This document shows positions 8,589-17,029 of a stretch of 64,000 nt of DNA, one piece after another. A program made the translations under genes and the position numbers. Origin of the DNA: PALSA-1296 sp038322815 (GTDB lineage: Bacteria > Bacteroidota > Ignavibacteria > Palsa-1295); the NCBI GenBank assembly GCA_038322815.1, contig JBBQGG010000007.1:4869-68868 (forward strand), read 5' to 3'. The notes beneath the pieces are model-generated. The model was given only the letters and a program-made list of their open reading frames with translations, had not been told where the DNA came from and ran no database searches. How positions within the stretch are numbered: the first letter of the stretch is position 1; the number at the start of each line of letters is the position of its first letter.

Positions 8589-9419
8589 GTGGCTGAAATA
8601 GCATTATCACATCAAACCGAAGTTCACGAGCATCATACGCCTGTCTATACTAGCACCGGAACGCCGATGGGAAAAGTCTTTATGTGGCTTTTCCTGTGTC
8701 AGGATGCGTTGATGTTCATGGGACTTTTTGCAGCGTATATCTCCGTACGCATCGGTCAATCTGCGCTTTGGCCATCGCCGAACTCTGCGCATGCGCCGGG
8801 CATGGAGCACTATCCGCTGGATATCAATCTAACGGCTATCAATACCTTCATCCTTATATGTTCGAGCGTAACGATGGTAATGGCTGTGCAGGCAGCGCAA
8901 TCGGTTACGAAAAAAGGGCTTATTACATGGCTTCTTTTTACGGCGCTTGGCGGTGCGATATTTTTGGGAGTGCAGGTTTTTGAATACCGTCATCTCGTTT
9001 TTGAGGATGGCATGGGCATGGAAAAAAGTCTATTCGATGCTACTTTTTTCAGCCTCACAGGTTTTCACGGATTGCATGTACTTAGCGGAGTGATCTATCT
9101 GCTTTGCGTGGTGATCGCAACAAAGCTCGGACCAAAAGAACATTCGGAAAACGGCTGGGTGATGGCTTTTATGCGCATTGCTGCGATAGGCTTTTCACTA
9201 TACTTATGGTTCGGACCATTGCATAAATGGCCGCCGCTTCCGCATGTACTTGTTTCGATCCTTGCTGCAGCAGTACCATATATCATGATCCGCGGAGTAA
9301 AGTGGCTTCGCGAACGTCCGGTATCAGGACAAGGTGATGATGTGGAAGTAGTCGGATTGTACTGGCATTTTGTGGATCTGATCTGGATCATTTTGTTTAC
9401 GCTTGTGTATCTGATCTGA
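8589..9419 (+). CDS. ctaE: Cytochrome c oxidase subunit III
   Basis: Subunit III of an aa3-type heme-copper oxidase, a seven-helix inner-membrane protein. The 276-residue sequence carries family hallmarks: MGKVFMWLFLCQDALMFMGL in the first helix, DATFFSLTGFHGLHVLSGV, and the C-terminal GLYWHFVDLIWIILFTLVYL. Translation starts at GTG 8589, preceded by an in-frame stop. A palindromic repeat separates it from subunit IV. Subunits I and II are not in this window. Confidence 0.95.
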   Translation: MAEIALSHQTEVHEHHTPVYTSTGTPMGKVFMWLFLCQDALMFMGLFAAYISVRIGQSALWPSPNSAHAPGMEHYPLDINLTAINTFILICSSVTMVMAVQAAQSVTKKGLITWLLFTALGGAIFLGVQVFEYRHLVFEDGMGMEKSLFDATFFSLTGFHGLHVLSGVIYLLCVVIATKLGPKEHSENGWVMAFMRIAAIGFSLYLWFGPLHKWPPLPHVLVSILAAAVPYIMIRGVKWLRERPVSGQGDDVEVVGLYWHFVDLIWIILFTLVYLI

Positions 9420-9424
9420 GTATT

Positions 9425-9544
9425 AGTGTCATTGCGAGGAGTCCGCTTGCGGGCGACGAAGCAATCCAGTATTCTAATATGTCAGTCTCTACCACGATGT
9501 AGGGGATTGCTTCGTCGGGCTAAAGCCCTTCTCGCAATGACACT
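9425..9544. repeat. Palindromic repeat, copy 3, between ctaE and ctaF
   Basis: AGTGTCATTGCGAG (9425-9438) and CTCGCAATGACACT (9531-9544) are perfect 14-bp inverted ends. The inner pair GCAATCC / GGATTGC is also inverted. It starts 5 bp after the ctaE stop and ends 17 bp before the ctaF start, so it sits inside an operon and would fold in the mRNA between two cistrons. Confidence 0.9.
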
Positions 9545-9561
9545 TATAATTTTTTTGAATT

Positions 9562-9864
9562 ATGACGATGGAACATAGCACAACCAACCATACTAAAACA
9601 TATTTAAAGATCTTCGCAGCGCTTTTTGTGCTGACGGTTATCGAAGTATTGCTTTCGCAAAGCGGAATGCCGCATACGCCGATGGTCGTATTGCTGATCG
9701 CGTTCGCACTTGTTAAAGCAGGGCTTGTTGCCGTGTATTTCATGCATTTGAAATATGATGCGAAATTCCTTTCGATCATTGCCTATGCTCCTCTTGTCGT
9801 TGCTTCGATCCTGATCTTCATGCTTGCAATGGAATGGACCTTCCAGCCGCATTGGCTATTTTAA
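9562..9864 (+). CDS. ctaF: Cytochrome c oxidase subunit IV (CtaF/CyoD-like)
   Basis: A 100-residue three-helix membrane protein of the PF03626 type. Helix 1 is LKIFAALFVLTVIEVLLS, then VVLLIAFALVKAGLVAVYFM with the conserved HLKYD(A), then LVVASILIFMLAMEWTF. It stabilises or helps assemble the oxidase. It follows ctaE in the same orientation. Confidence 0.9.
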   Translation: MTMEHSTTNHTKTYLKIFAALFVLTVIEVLLSQSGMPHTPMVVLLIAFALVKAGLVAVYFMHLKYDAKFLSIIAYAPLVVASILIFMLAMEWTFQPHWLF

Positions 9865-9867
9865 ACT

Positions 9868-9996
9868 GTGAATGAAAAGCCGCTGCAGATTGATCGTAAC
9901 CCAAAATTCCGGCGGTGGCTTGGCATTGGTATAGCGATCTGGGTTTTCCTAATGTTCGTATTTCTTGCATTTGCTATAGCGGTCGATTGGCATTAG
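9868..9996 (+). CDS. 42-residue single-pass membrane protein next to the oxidase genes
   Basis: A GTG-started frame 3 bp after the ctaF stop codes for MNEKPLQIDRNPKFRRWLG followed by one membrane helix (IGIAIWVFLMFVFLAFAIAV) and DWH. The short basic N-terminus and single helix recall small accessory subunits or assembly peptides of heme-copper oxidases. The position argues that it is a real, cotranslated member of the oxidase operon. No named family can be assigned. Confidence 0.6.
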   Translation: MNEKPLQIDRNPKFRRWLGIGIAIWVFLMFVFLAFAIAVDWH

Positions 9997-10040
9997 GCAT
10001 AGAGCGCACCGACGTGGCTCAATTTAAAAGAACTTTAATC

Positions 10041-10157
10041 TTGTCATTCTGAGCGAGGCAGCGAAGAATCTGAGATTTCGGTTTGTCTGAAAGCTCAGAT
10101 TCTTCGTTCCGCTTCTGCTCCTGTGGTCGCAGAAGAATGCTTCACTCAGAATGACAA
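10041..10157. repeat. Palindromic repeat of a second type (TTGTCATTCTGAG)
   Basis: TTGTCATTCTGAG (10041-10053) and CTCAGAATGACAA (10145-10157) are perfect inverted ends. An inner inverted pair is GAAGAATCTGAG / CTCAGATTCTTC. The architecture is the same as the TGTCATTGCGAG family but with different end and core sequences, so it is a sister subfamily. With the small ORF at 9868 it fills the gap between ctaF and 10225. Confidence 0.88.
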
Positions 10158-10224
10158 TTTAAATTAAGCCACTACTGCTCACCGAGTGCAAGAACTTTTT
10201 CCTTCCTTTAATACTTTCTTATAG

Positions 10225-10893
10225 ATGAAATCATGTCATGGGAAAATTATTTTTCTTCTTTGTATTAGCATTGCATTTATCTCCTGCAATACACAGAATA
10301 CAGAAACAACTCCCGCGGCTCCGAAAGATTTTCATGGCATTCCTCCGCAGGGAATCGGCGGAGATAGTTTATTGAACATTGAAAAGAACAGATGGCTTTC
10401 TTCACAAAATTTTATTGATGTAAACGTCTCCGATATAATCGGCATTCAGCACGATATATTATCTGCCATCGGCAGTGAAGATCGCTATAAGTGGACTCCG
10501 GTTGCAATGAATCAGGCAGCTTCAGGTGAATTACGTGCCGTTCGTTTGAGTGGATATATACTAGCCGTAAAAGAAGAAGGTAATGAAAGTTGTAATGGCA
10601 ATAATGATAATTATCATGATTACCATATTTGGATCACTGACTCTATCGGCAAAGATAAAAGCAAATCAATTATTGTTGAAGCAACTCCATTTTGGAAAGA
10701 ACAATTTTCCGGTTGGCAATTGACAAAATTCGAGCAGTTAGTGAGCCAACATGCATCCTTCAGAGTTTCTGGCTGGATCATGTGGGATGAAGATCATCCC
10801 GAGCAGATCGGCAGGAGCCGTGCATCATTATGGGAAATTCATCCGGTAACGAAATTCGAATTCTTAAGCGGCGGAAACTGGCAGACATTATAA
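10225..10893 (+). CDS. Lipoprotein of unknown function, paralogue of 12236-12967
   Basis: The 222-residue product has a lipoprotein signal (FLLCISIAFISC, lipobox Cys about residue 21). The mature part shares long blocks with the gene at 12236: APKDFHGIPP.GIGGD, EKNRW, one conserved Cys in a (S/A)CNG context, YHDYHIWITD, EATPFWKEQF, RVSGWI.WDE.H and SLWEIHPVTKFE. No characterised family can be named with confidence. It lies 4 bp before the molybdopterin lipoprotein gene and so is probably a periplasmic partner of that redox pair. Confidence 0.75.
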   Translation: MKSCHGKIIFLLCISIAFISCNTQNTETTPAAPKDFHGIPPQGIGGDSLLNIEKNRWLSSQNFIDVNVSDIIGIQHDILSAIGSEDRYKWTPVAMNQAASGELRAVRLSGYILAVKEEGNESCNGNNDNYHDYHIWITDSIGKDKSKSIIVEATPFWKEQFSGWQLTKFEQLVSQHASFRVSGWIMWDEDHPEQIGRSRASLWEIHPVTKFEFLSGGNWQTL

Positions 10894-10897
10894 TTCT

Positions 10898-11593
10898 ATG
10901 AAAAAAACATTCACATTTTTTGGAGTTTTTCTCTTCGCCACATTTCTTCTTTCCTGCGATGCAACGCCGGATGGAAAGGTGGAAGAGGCGTTAATGAAAT
11001 TTCAGAAAGTTGATGATGGATTAAAGGCAAAATTATTCAGCACAACAAAACTTTCTCCTGCTATTGCCGATAAAGACCTTACACCCGAATCGAAGTACCG
11101 CAATAATAGCTACGATACTGATCGTCCGCCATCGGATACGACACCAGACTGGCGGTTGGAAGTTCGGGGCAATGTAAAATATCCGGGGTATTATTCGCTT
11201 GATCAAATTAAGACTCTTGGCATGACCATTGAAAATGCAAAGCATGTTTGCGTTGAAGGCTGGAGCCAGAATGTAAAATGGGGCGGCACACCGCTCTGGA
11301 AATTTCTGGATTGGATTGGTGCCGATCCTAAATCACAATTTATCTATGTGGAATGCGCCGATAAATATTATGAATCCTATGATATCGAAAGCGCGCGTCA
11401 TCCGCAAACGCTTCTTTGTTATGAATCCTACAATAAACCTCTGGCACTTGAACACGGCGCACCATGCCGAATCGTCATGCCGACAAAGCTTGGATATAAG
11501 AGTGCGAAATGGCTTACCAAACTTGTCGTTACCGATAAAAAGCCCGGAGGATATTGGGAAGATCAGGGATATGATTGGCATGCAGGAATGTAA
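10898..11593 (+). CDS. Molybdopterin-dependent oxidoreductase, sulfite oxidase/YedY-like, lipoprotein
   Basis: A 231-residue oxidoreductase molybdopterin-binding domain (PF00174). The conserved Cys that ligates Mo lies in the HVCVEGWSQNVKWGG motif (about residues 114-128). Further family motifs are GTPLWKFLDWIG, YVECADKYYESYD and GAPCRIVMPTKLGYKSAKWL. The N-terminus is a lipoprotein signal (FLFATFLLSC) without a twin-arginine motif, unusual for a molybdenum-cofactor protein because these normally fold in the cytoplasm and use Tat. The stop overlaps the start of the cytochrome b gene by one base (TAATG), so the two are translationally coupled. The physiological substrate is unknown; MsrP-like sulfoxide reduction is one possibility. 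Confidence 0.87.
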   Translation: MKKTFTFFGVFLFATFLLSCDATPDGKVEEALMKFQKVDDGLKAKLFSTTKLSPAIADKDLTPESKYRNNSYDTDRPPSDTTPDWRLEVRGNVKYPGYYSLDQIKTLGMTIENAKHVCVEGWSQNVKWGGTPLWKFLDWIGADPKSQFIYVECADKYYESYDIESARHPQTLLCYESYNKPLALEHGAPCRIVMPTKLGYKSAKWLTKLVVTDKKPGGYWEDQGYDWHAGM

Positions 11594-12222
11594 TGAAAAC
11601 TAAATCCGGCAAAGAATATCTTCATCCTCTTATCGTGCGGCTTACGCATTGGTTGAATTTTATTGCCCTTTCGATCATGGTTGCAAGCGGGTTGCGAATT
11701 TTTAATGCTTCTCCTCTTTTTGATTTCCATTTTCCAAAGTGGATCCTCTTGGGTGGTTGGCTGGGCGGAGCAAGGCTTTGGCATTTTGCTGCGATGTGGA
11801 TATTTTTTTTCAACGGAGTTATTGCCGTTACCTATAATATCATTTCAAGACACGGGCGCGATACCACGATCTTTCGCAAACAGGATATTCCCGGAGTTCT
11901 TCCCATGATCAAATATTATTTGCGGATAGAAAAAAAACCTCCGAAATACGGAAAATATAATTCTCTGCAAAAACTTGCTTATACCAGTACTCCTTTTCTT
12001 GCGATCGGCGTAACGCTTTCAGGATCGGTCTTGTATCTGCCTGTCCAATTGCAGCCCTTAACCTGGATCTTTGGCGGATATGATTTTGCGCGCTGGATTC
12101 ATTTCCTTTTTATGGCAGCATTTATTTTCTTTTTTCTCGGTCATATTTTTATGGTCTCCATATCCGGCTGGTGGAATTTCTGGTCAATGATATCAGGATG
12201 GAAGAAAGTGTCGGAGCCATGA
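11593..12222 (+). CDS. Cytochrome b561-type membrane subunit
   Basis: A 209-residue four-to-five-helix membrane protein of the Ni-hydrogenase/thiosulfate-reductase cytochrome b type. Candidate heme-ligand histidines are in LIVRLTHWLNF (helix 1), RLWHFAAMW (helix 2) and WIHFLFMAAFIFFFLGHIFM (last helices). It would pass electrons between quinol and the molybdopterin lipoprotein. ATG 11593 overlaps the upstream stop; a longer frame from 11575 would lie inside that gene. Confidence 0.85.
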   Translation: MKTKSGKEYLHPLIVRLTHWLNFIALSIMVASGLRIFNASPLFDFHFPKWILLGGWLGGARLWHFAAMWIFFFNGVIAVTYNIISRHGRDTTIFRKQDIPGVLPMIKYYLRIEKKPPKYGKYNSLQKLAYTSTPFLAIGVTLSGSVLYLPVQLQPLTWIFGGYDFARWIHFLFMAAFIFFFLGHIFMVSISGWWNFWSMISGWKKVSEP

Positions 12223-12235
12223 TTTCGGGGATTGT

Positions 12236-12967
12236 ATGATTAAAGGAATGTCAAAAAGTAATAAAATTCTTCTTACCCTCGGTCTTCTTATTGTTATCGT
12301 ATTGATCTATATTGCGATTCGTAAGAATGAATCGCCCAAAGGAACTGGAACTCCTGCTCCCTCATCTATCGGTCCGGCTCCGAAAGATTTTCATGGTATC
12401 CCCCCGGAAGGTATTGGCGGCGACCCTGAACTAAATAAAGAAAAGAACAGGTGGGCAGCGTCCACACAATTTATACCAATTGGTGTCAGTCAGATCATTT
12501 CTTTACCTCATGATGCATTGTTTATGATGGGGAAAGAAAGACGCAGCAGGTGGACATCGGCTGCAATTGAGCAGGCTGCTGCCAATGAAAATCGTGGAAT
12601 TCAAGTGATCGGATATTTAGCACATGCAAAAGAATCAGGGTCGGAAGCATGTAACGGAAAAAGTGATCTTTACCATGATTTTCATATTTGGATAACTGAA
12701 TTTCCGGGAGAAAATAAAAATAAGGGAATTGTCGTCGAAGCTACGCCTTTTTGGAAAGAACAATTTCCTGCCTGGCAGCTTCGTGTTTTTGAGAAGCTTG
12801 CTGACCAAAATGCGAAGGTCAGAGTCTCAGGCTGGATCCTTTGGGATGAAGAACATGGGGATGAAGTAGGCAAGTCTCGTGGTTCACTATGGGAAGTTCA
12901 TCCTTTTACAAAGTTTGAGGTATTTTCGGGCGGCAAGTGGGTTGAACTAGGGGCAGATGCTATCTGA
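12236..12967 (+). CDS. Membrane-anchored paralogue of the 10225 lipoprotein
   Basis: The 243-residue protein has an N-terminal membrane anchor (ILLTLGLLIVIVLIYIAI) in place of the lipobox of its paralogue. The mature domain repeats the same blocks: APKDFHGIPPEGIGGD, EKNRW, EACNGK, YHDFHIWITE, EATPFWKEQF, RVSGWILWDEEHG and RGSLWEVHPFTKFEV. The start may be Met5 (12248, MSKSNK). It lies 13 bp after the cytochrome b gene, so a duplicated pair brackets the redox module. Function unknown. Confidence 0.75.
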   Translation: MIKGMSKSNKILLTLGLLIVIVLIYIAIRKNESPKGTGTPAPSSIGPAPKDFHGIPPEGIGGDPELNKEKNRWAASTQFIPIGVSQIISLPHDALFMMGKERRSRWTSAAIEQAAANENRGIQVIGYLAHAKESGSEACNGKSDLYHDFHIWITEFPGENKNKGIVVEATPFWKEQFPAWQLRVFEKLADQNAKVRVSGWILWDEEHGDEVGKSRGSLWEVHPFTKFEVFSGGKWVELGADAI

Positions 12968-13029
12968 AAACTTTTAATCCCCTGATTATCGTTACATACG
13001 CCGTAATCATTCAGTAATATTCAATTATT

Positions 13030-13716
13030 ATGAGACTCCTAATTTTTGTATCGATCTTTTTTTTCTGCAGGGTAGCTTTTTCTCAGGAAGACCCTCATCC
13101 GATGATGAAACCCGGGAGGACCATGGCTCCTATAGCTCCTAAATCGTATGCCGATAGTGAAGAATTCAAAAAATTGTTCAAAGAATTTTATCCTATTATT
13201 AAACCTGCAAAATCCGTCAAAGAACAGGCAGCCCAATATTTTCAGGGTATATCGCGTTCGTTTGCAATGCAGGGTATTGATTCTGCCGAAGCTGCAAAGG
13301 CAGCATTCAAAAATTTGGATGACCAAGCTTTTGAAAAACTATATTTCGATATTTATCGTAGGAATTTAAGCGCAAAAGAATTAAAAATCTATAATGCGTT
13401 TATAAAAACCCCTGAAGGAAAACATATTGCAGAAGTATGGACAAATCTTCAGCGCGCATCAAGCGATGCAACAATGTATATTGCCCGAACATTGAATCTC
13501 AATCTTACTCCCATTCGTCAGGCAGCACGCGATAAGATGGAAAAAGAACGATCTCAGAAAGGGGAGGAGCATCCGCCAAACATGCCGACTCGACGGGGAA
13601 ACGTAGATGTCTTTGATCAGAGAAATGCCGGCTCAAAAGATTCGTTGATGAATTTGCAAAGGCAGCAAGGCAAAATTCCTCCGGTGAAAATTCCTGCTGT
13701 CCCTTCAGAAAAGTGA
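13030..13716 (+). CDS. Secreted helical protein, weakly DUF2059-like
   Basis: 228 residues with a Sec signal (LLIFVSIFFFCRVAFSQ). The central helical region, with YRRNLSAKELKIYNAFIKT and PEGKHIAE, resembles the DUF2059 pattern of membrane/periplasmic proteins. The C-terminal third is Pro/Gln/Arg-rich and probably disordered. The last four bases overlap the GTG start of murI (GTGA). Function is unknown. Confidence 0.6.
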   Translation: MRLLIFVSIFFFCRVAFSQEDPHPMMKPGRTMAPIAPKSYADSEEFKKLFKEFYPIIKPAKSVKEQAAQYFQGISRSFAMQGIDSAEAAKAAFKNLDDQAFEKLYFDIYRRNLSAKELKIYNAFIKTPEGKHIAEVWTNLQRASSDATMYIARTLNLNLTPIRQAARDKMEKERSQKGEEHPPNMPTRRGNVDVFDQRNAGSKDSLMNLQRQQGKIPPVKIPAVPSEK

Positions 13717-14534
13717 GTGAACAAAAATGCATCGGTGTCTTCGATTCCGGTATCGGCGGCTTGACGGTTGTTAAAGAATTATTTTCCAGCGTACCGGATG
13801 AGCGTATTGTCTATTTCGGTGATACCGCACGCGTTCCGTATGGCTCGAAATCTGTCGAAACTGTTCGCCGCTATGCAAAGGAAGATACGGAGCTTCTTCT
13901 TTCACATAAGCCAAAACTAATCGTCGTTGCATGCAATACGGTTAGCGCCGTCGCTCTTGATGTCGTTAAATCTATTGCCGGCGATATCCCTGTTATCGGA
14001 ATGATCGAACCTGCCTGCAAAGAAGCGTTACATGTTTCATCATCGGGCAGAATTGGCATTATCGGTACTGAGGCTACTATCTCAAGTAAAGCATACGAAA
14101 TTGAATTACAAAGCGAAGCAAAAAGAATCGGCAAGCACATAGAAACATTCGCAAAAGCCTGTCCGCTTTTTGTGCCGCTTGCCGAAGAGGGTTGGGAAGA
14201 AAAAGTTGTTGCTGAACTTGTTGCTCGTGAATATCTGCAATCACTTCACGAAGCAAAAATTGATACGTTGATCTTAGGCTGTACGCATTATCCTGTTCTT
14301 TCGCACGTCATTCAATCGGTGATGGGTGCAAATGTAACGCTTATCAATTCCGGAGCAGTTGCAGCACGAGAAATTAAAATATTAGAAGCAAATACTCCAA
14401 AAGCAAAACCGGAGCATATTTTTCTCGTCAGTGATATTCCAAGAAAATTTCAATCGATAGGTGAAAGATTTTTGGGATATGAATTACCGCAAATAAAACA
14501 AGTTATCTTTGAAGAAGCATGGGTAACTATCTGA
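13713..14534 (+). CDS. murI: Glutamate racemase
   Basis: Makes D-glutamate for peptidoglycan. The 273-residue sequence has GVFDSGIGGLTVVKEL at the N-terminus, YFGDTARVPYGSKS, the first catalytic Cys in VVACNTVSA, and the second in LILGCTHYPVLSHVI. Length is normal. Translation starts at GTG 13713, overlapping the stop of the previous gene by 4 bp. The inverted repeat TACGGAG/CTCCGTA (14555-14577) downstream may be its terminator, although no T-run follows. Confidence 0.96.
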   Translation: MSEQKCIGVFDSGIGGLTVVKELFSSVPDERIVYFGDTARVPYGSKSVETVRRYAKEDTELLLSHKPKLIVVACNTVSAVALDVVKSIAGDIPVIGMIEPACKEALHVSSSGRIGIIGTEATISSKAYEIELQSEAKRIGKHIETFAKACPLFVPLAEEGWEEKVVAELVAREYLQSLHEAKIDTLILGCTHYPVLSHVIQSVMGANVTLINSGAVAAREIKILEANTPKAKPEHIFLVSDIPRKFQSIGERFLGYELPQIKQVIFEEAWVTI

Positions 14535-14575
14535 ACTATTAATTTGGAACCCGTTACGGAGGCTATATTTCTCCG

Positions 14576-14583
14576 TACTTTTG
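14576..14583 (+). promoter_or_regulatory. TAnnTTTG -7 box for floA
   Basis: TACTTTTG followed by TATTC, 28 bp before the floA ATG. It overlaps the right arm of the TACGGAG/CTCCGTA inverted repeat, so termination of murI transcripts and initiation of floA may share this DNA. Confidence 0.5.
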
Positions 14584-14611
14584 TATTCAAACTTTTGACA
14601 CAACCATACCC

Positions 14612-15628
14612 ATGAACCCCATTTCAGGACTTTCCATCGGCATTATTGTTGCCTGTTTATTTTTTCTCATTTTTTTGCTGTATATGGTACCGCTTGGTCT
14701 TTGGATCACGGCACTATCAAGCGGCGTTAAAGTCCGTATTTTCGGCGACTTAGTAGGAATGCGATTCCGCAAAGTACCGCCGGACGTTATTATCCGCTCA
14801 AAGATCACGGCAACAAAAGCCGGTATCAATATTGATATTCCATCGCTTGAAGCGCATTATATGGCAGGGGGTAATGTGCCGAAAGTGATCAATGCCTTGA
14901 TCAGTGCGCATAAAGCAAATATTGATCTGGATTTTAATCGTGCCGCAGCAATTGATCTTGCCGGACGCGATGTGCTTGAAGCGGTCAGGCTTTCGGTGAA
15001 TCCGAAAGTTATTGAAACTCCGCCTGTTGCTGCAGTAGCAAAAAATGGAATTCAGGTTACGGCAGTTGCAAGGGTTACTATCCGCGCGAATCTCGAGCGT
15101 CTTGTCGGCGGAGCAGGCGAAGCGACGATCCTTGCAAGAGTTGGCGAAGGAATCGTGACGACGATCGGCTCAAGCAATTCACATAAAGAAGTGTTGGAAA
15201 GCCCCGATAATATTTCGAAAACGGTTCTTGCAAAAGGACTTGATTCCGGTACGGCGTATGAAATTCTTTCGATCGATATTGCCGATGTTGATATCGGGCA
15301 AAATATCGGCGCGAAACTTCAGAGCGATCAAGCCGAAGCCGAATTAAAAGTTGCCCGCGCAAAAGCCGAAGAGCGCCGCGCCGCAGCTATTGCCTTCGAG
15401 CAGGAAATGAAAGCCAGGGTTCAAGAAATGCGTGCGAAGGTTGTTGAATCCGAAGCGCAGATTCCGATGGCAATAGCCGAAGCATTCCGCTCAGGAAAAC
15501 TTGGCGTTCTTGATTACTACAATATGCAAAACGTCCAAGCCGATACAGGTATGCGTAAAGCCATCGCCGAAAGTGCCTCGCCCGATCAAGGCAATCTCGG
15601 CGGCTCCTCGACGACGGGAAATGCATAG
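14612..15628 (+). CDS. floA: Flotillin-like protein FloA (UPF0365)
   Basis: A membrane-microdomain scaffold protein. It has 338 residues with one N-terminal membrane segment (IGIIVACLFFLIFLLYMV), then the SPFH-like domain with the family signatures FGDLVGMRFRKVPPDVIIRS, DLAGRDVLEAVRLSVNPKV and RVGEGIVTTIGSS. A coiled-coil region rich in AEA/KAEERR (about 230-300) mediates oligomerisation. The short C-terminal tail is low-complexity. Confidence 0.94.
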   Translation: MNPISGLSIGIIVACLFFLIFLLYMVPLGLWITALSSGVKVRIFGDLVGMRFRKVPPDVIIRSKITATKAGINIDIPSLEAHYMAGGNVPKVINALISAHKANIDLDFNRAAAIDLAGRDVLEAVRLSVNPKVIETPPVAAVAKNGIQVTAVARVTIRANLERLVGGAGEATILARVGEGIVTTIGSSNSHKEVLESPDNISKTVLAKGLDSGTAYEILSIDIADVDIGQNIGAKLQSDQAEAELKVARAKAEERRAAAIAFEQEMKARVQEMRAKVVESEAQIPMAIAEAFRSGKLGVLDYYNMQNVQADTGMRKAIAESASPDQGNLGGSSTTGNA

Positions 15629-15767
15629 ATACAGATAACCGTCTCAAATAAGGGAATGATGTAACAAAAAGGTAACTACGAAGGTTATTTTTGGTATCAA
15701 TACTTTTAATGACTAACTCCTTTAGTCGAGGAGAAGGTCGGGATTTTGTAGTATAAAAATGTGACCG

Positions 15768-16985
15768 ATGAAACATCTATTCCTTCTTCTGAGTATTTTG
15801 TGCCCTTTGAGTTTTGCATCTGCACAAAAGGTATCCGTTGGTACTATCTCGAAGTTCACAATGTGCACCGGGGATACATTGTTGGTGCCCTTCGAATCAA
15901 GCGGTACATTTCAACCTGATAACTTTTTCGCCATTCAGCTCTCCGATGCAAACGGATCGTTTGCGAAGTTCACGAATATTGGTCATTCAACTATTTCACC
16001 GAATACCATTCCGGTGGCAATAGGAATTAAAGGGGATCATTTTCGTGTACGGGTAATTGCTACCGATCCCTATACTGTATCCGAGAATACCAGTCCTGAT
16101 ATTCAAGTAGTCAGTTATCCAAGACCTCAACCGATACCTAATGATTATGCAACTTCCTTTGGTTATGTAGGATTTACCGGAAATGCAGTTCAATTTTCAG
16201 ATAATTCTTCCGAATCTTCCGGCACCACATATTCTTGGTCATTTGGACAGGACGCAGATATTACTACGTCTTCGAGTCCATCACCAAACGTCACGTATCA
16301 TAGCGATGGTGTTAAATCGGGAATACTGACGGTTACTAATTCATTAGGTTGTACTGCCTCTGCTTCATTTCAAACAAAGATTATTTCCTGTTTTCCGGTA
16401 ATCCCTGATACTGTACATATAGTGACCGGTACTGAATCCGGGAAATTTCCTTATGTCTGGGTAAAACCAGGGGGAAATTATACTGTTGAGGGTGGTTCAA
16501 TCATTGGTAGAAAAACAACCATTGTTTTCGCTGAACCCGGTTCATCGATAAGCACTACTTCACAGAGTTTAGGATTTTACTACCTTAAAAAAGATGCATC
16601 GTTTAATTGGGATTTCAACAGTAATGCAGTTGTAATACTTAAAAAAGGTAATGCTATTTCCTATCCATTCGATGTCCTGCATAATATGGATACGCTCTCT
16701 TGTGACAACCTTCAATTCGATTATTCCAAAGTCGGCGGAACTTCAGAAGTTCAACCTACAGAGAATCCTTTACAAATTCTGAACTCGGCTAATAGCCTTC
16801 GCATAAGCAATAAGGGGGCGGATATCTCAGCCTCAGTCGTTAATCTCCTAGGTGTTACTCTCCTTTCGAAAACAGAGTCAGATCAGCTTACTCTCGACTT
16901 ATCTACTCTCACTAATGGAGTATATTTCGTTATTATTACATCAAATGGTCAACGAGAAATGAGAAAGATTACTGTTGTGCATTAA
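15768..16985 (+). CDS. Secreted PKD-domain protein with T9SS type A sorting domain
   Basis: A 405-residue protein with a Sec signal (LFLLLSILCPLSFASAQ). A PKD-type beta domain at about residues 125-200 shows TYSWSFGQD and GVKSGILTVTNSLGCTASA. A beta-rich middle part follows. The C-terminal ~75 residues form a Por sorting domain (LRISNKGADISASVVNLLG ... LTNGVYFVIITSNGQ). It is probably surface-exposed through T9SS. No enzymatic motif was seen. Confidence 0.82.
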   Translation: MKHLFLLLSILCPLSFASAQKVSVGTISKFTMCTGDTLLVPFESSGTFQPDNFFAIQLSDANGSFAKFTNIGHSTISPNTIPVAIGIKGDHFRVRVIATDPYTVSENTSPDIQVVSYPRPQPIPNDYATSFGYVGFTGNAVQFSDNSSESSGTTYSWSFGQDADITTSSSPSPNVTYHSDGVKSGILTVTNSLGCTASASFQTKIISCFPVIPDTVHIVTGTESGKFPYVWVKPGGNYTVEGGSIIGRKTTIVFAEPGSSISTTSQSLGFYYLKKDASFNWDFNSNAVVILKKGNAISYPFDVLHNMDTLSCDNLQFDYSKVGGTSEVQPTENPLQILNSANSLRISNKGADISASVVNLLGVTLLSKTESDQLTLDLSTLTNGVYFVIITSNGQREMRKITVVH

Positions 16986-17029
16986 TACCAAGCATGAACT
17001 CTTTTGATTTGGATTTTGGTTAGTTTAAT

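Noticed and set aside
14555..14577. Intrinsic terminator after murI
   Set aside because: The TACGGAG/CTCCGTA stem has a 9-nt loop and is not followed by a T-run, so it is mentioned with murI and floA but not called.
15387..15776. 129-codon minus-strand frame at the end of floA
   Set aside because: Mostly the complement of the floA coiled-coil region, rich in Arg and Ser as expected for a shadow frame.
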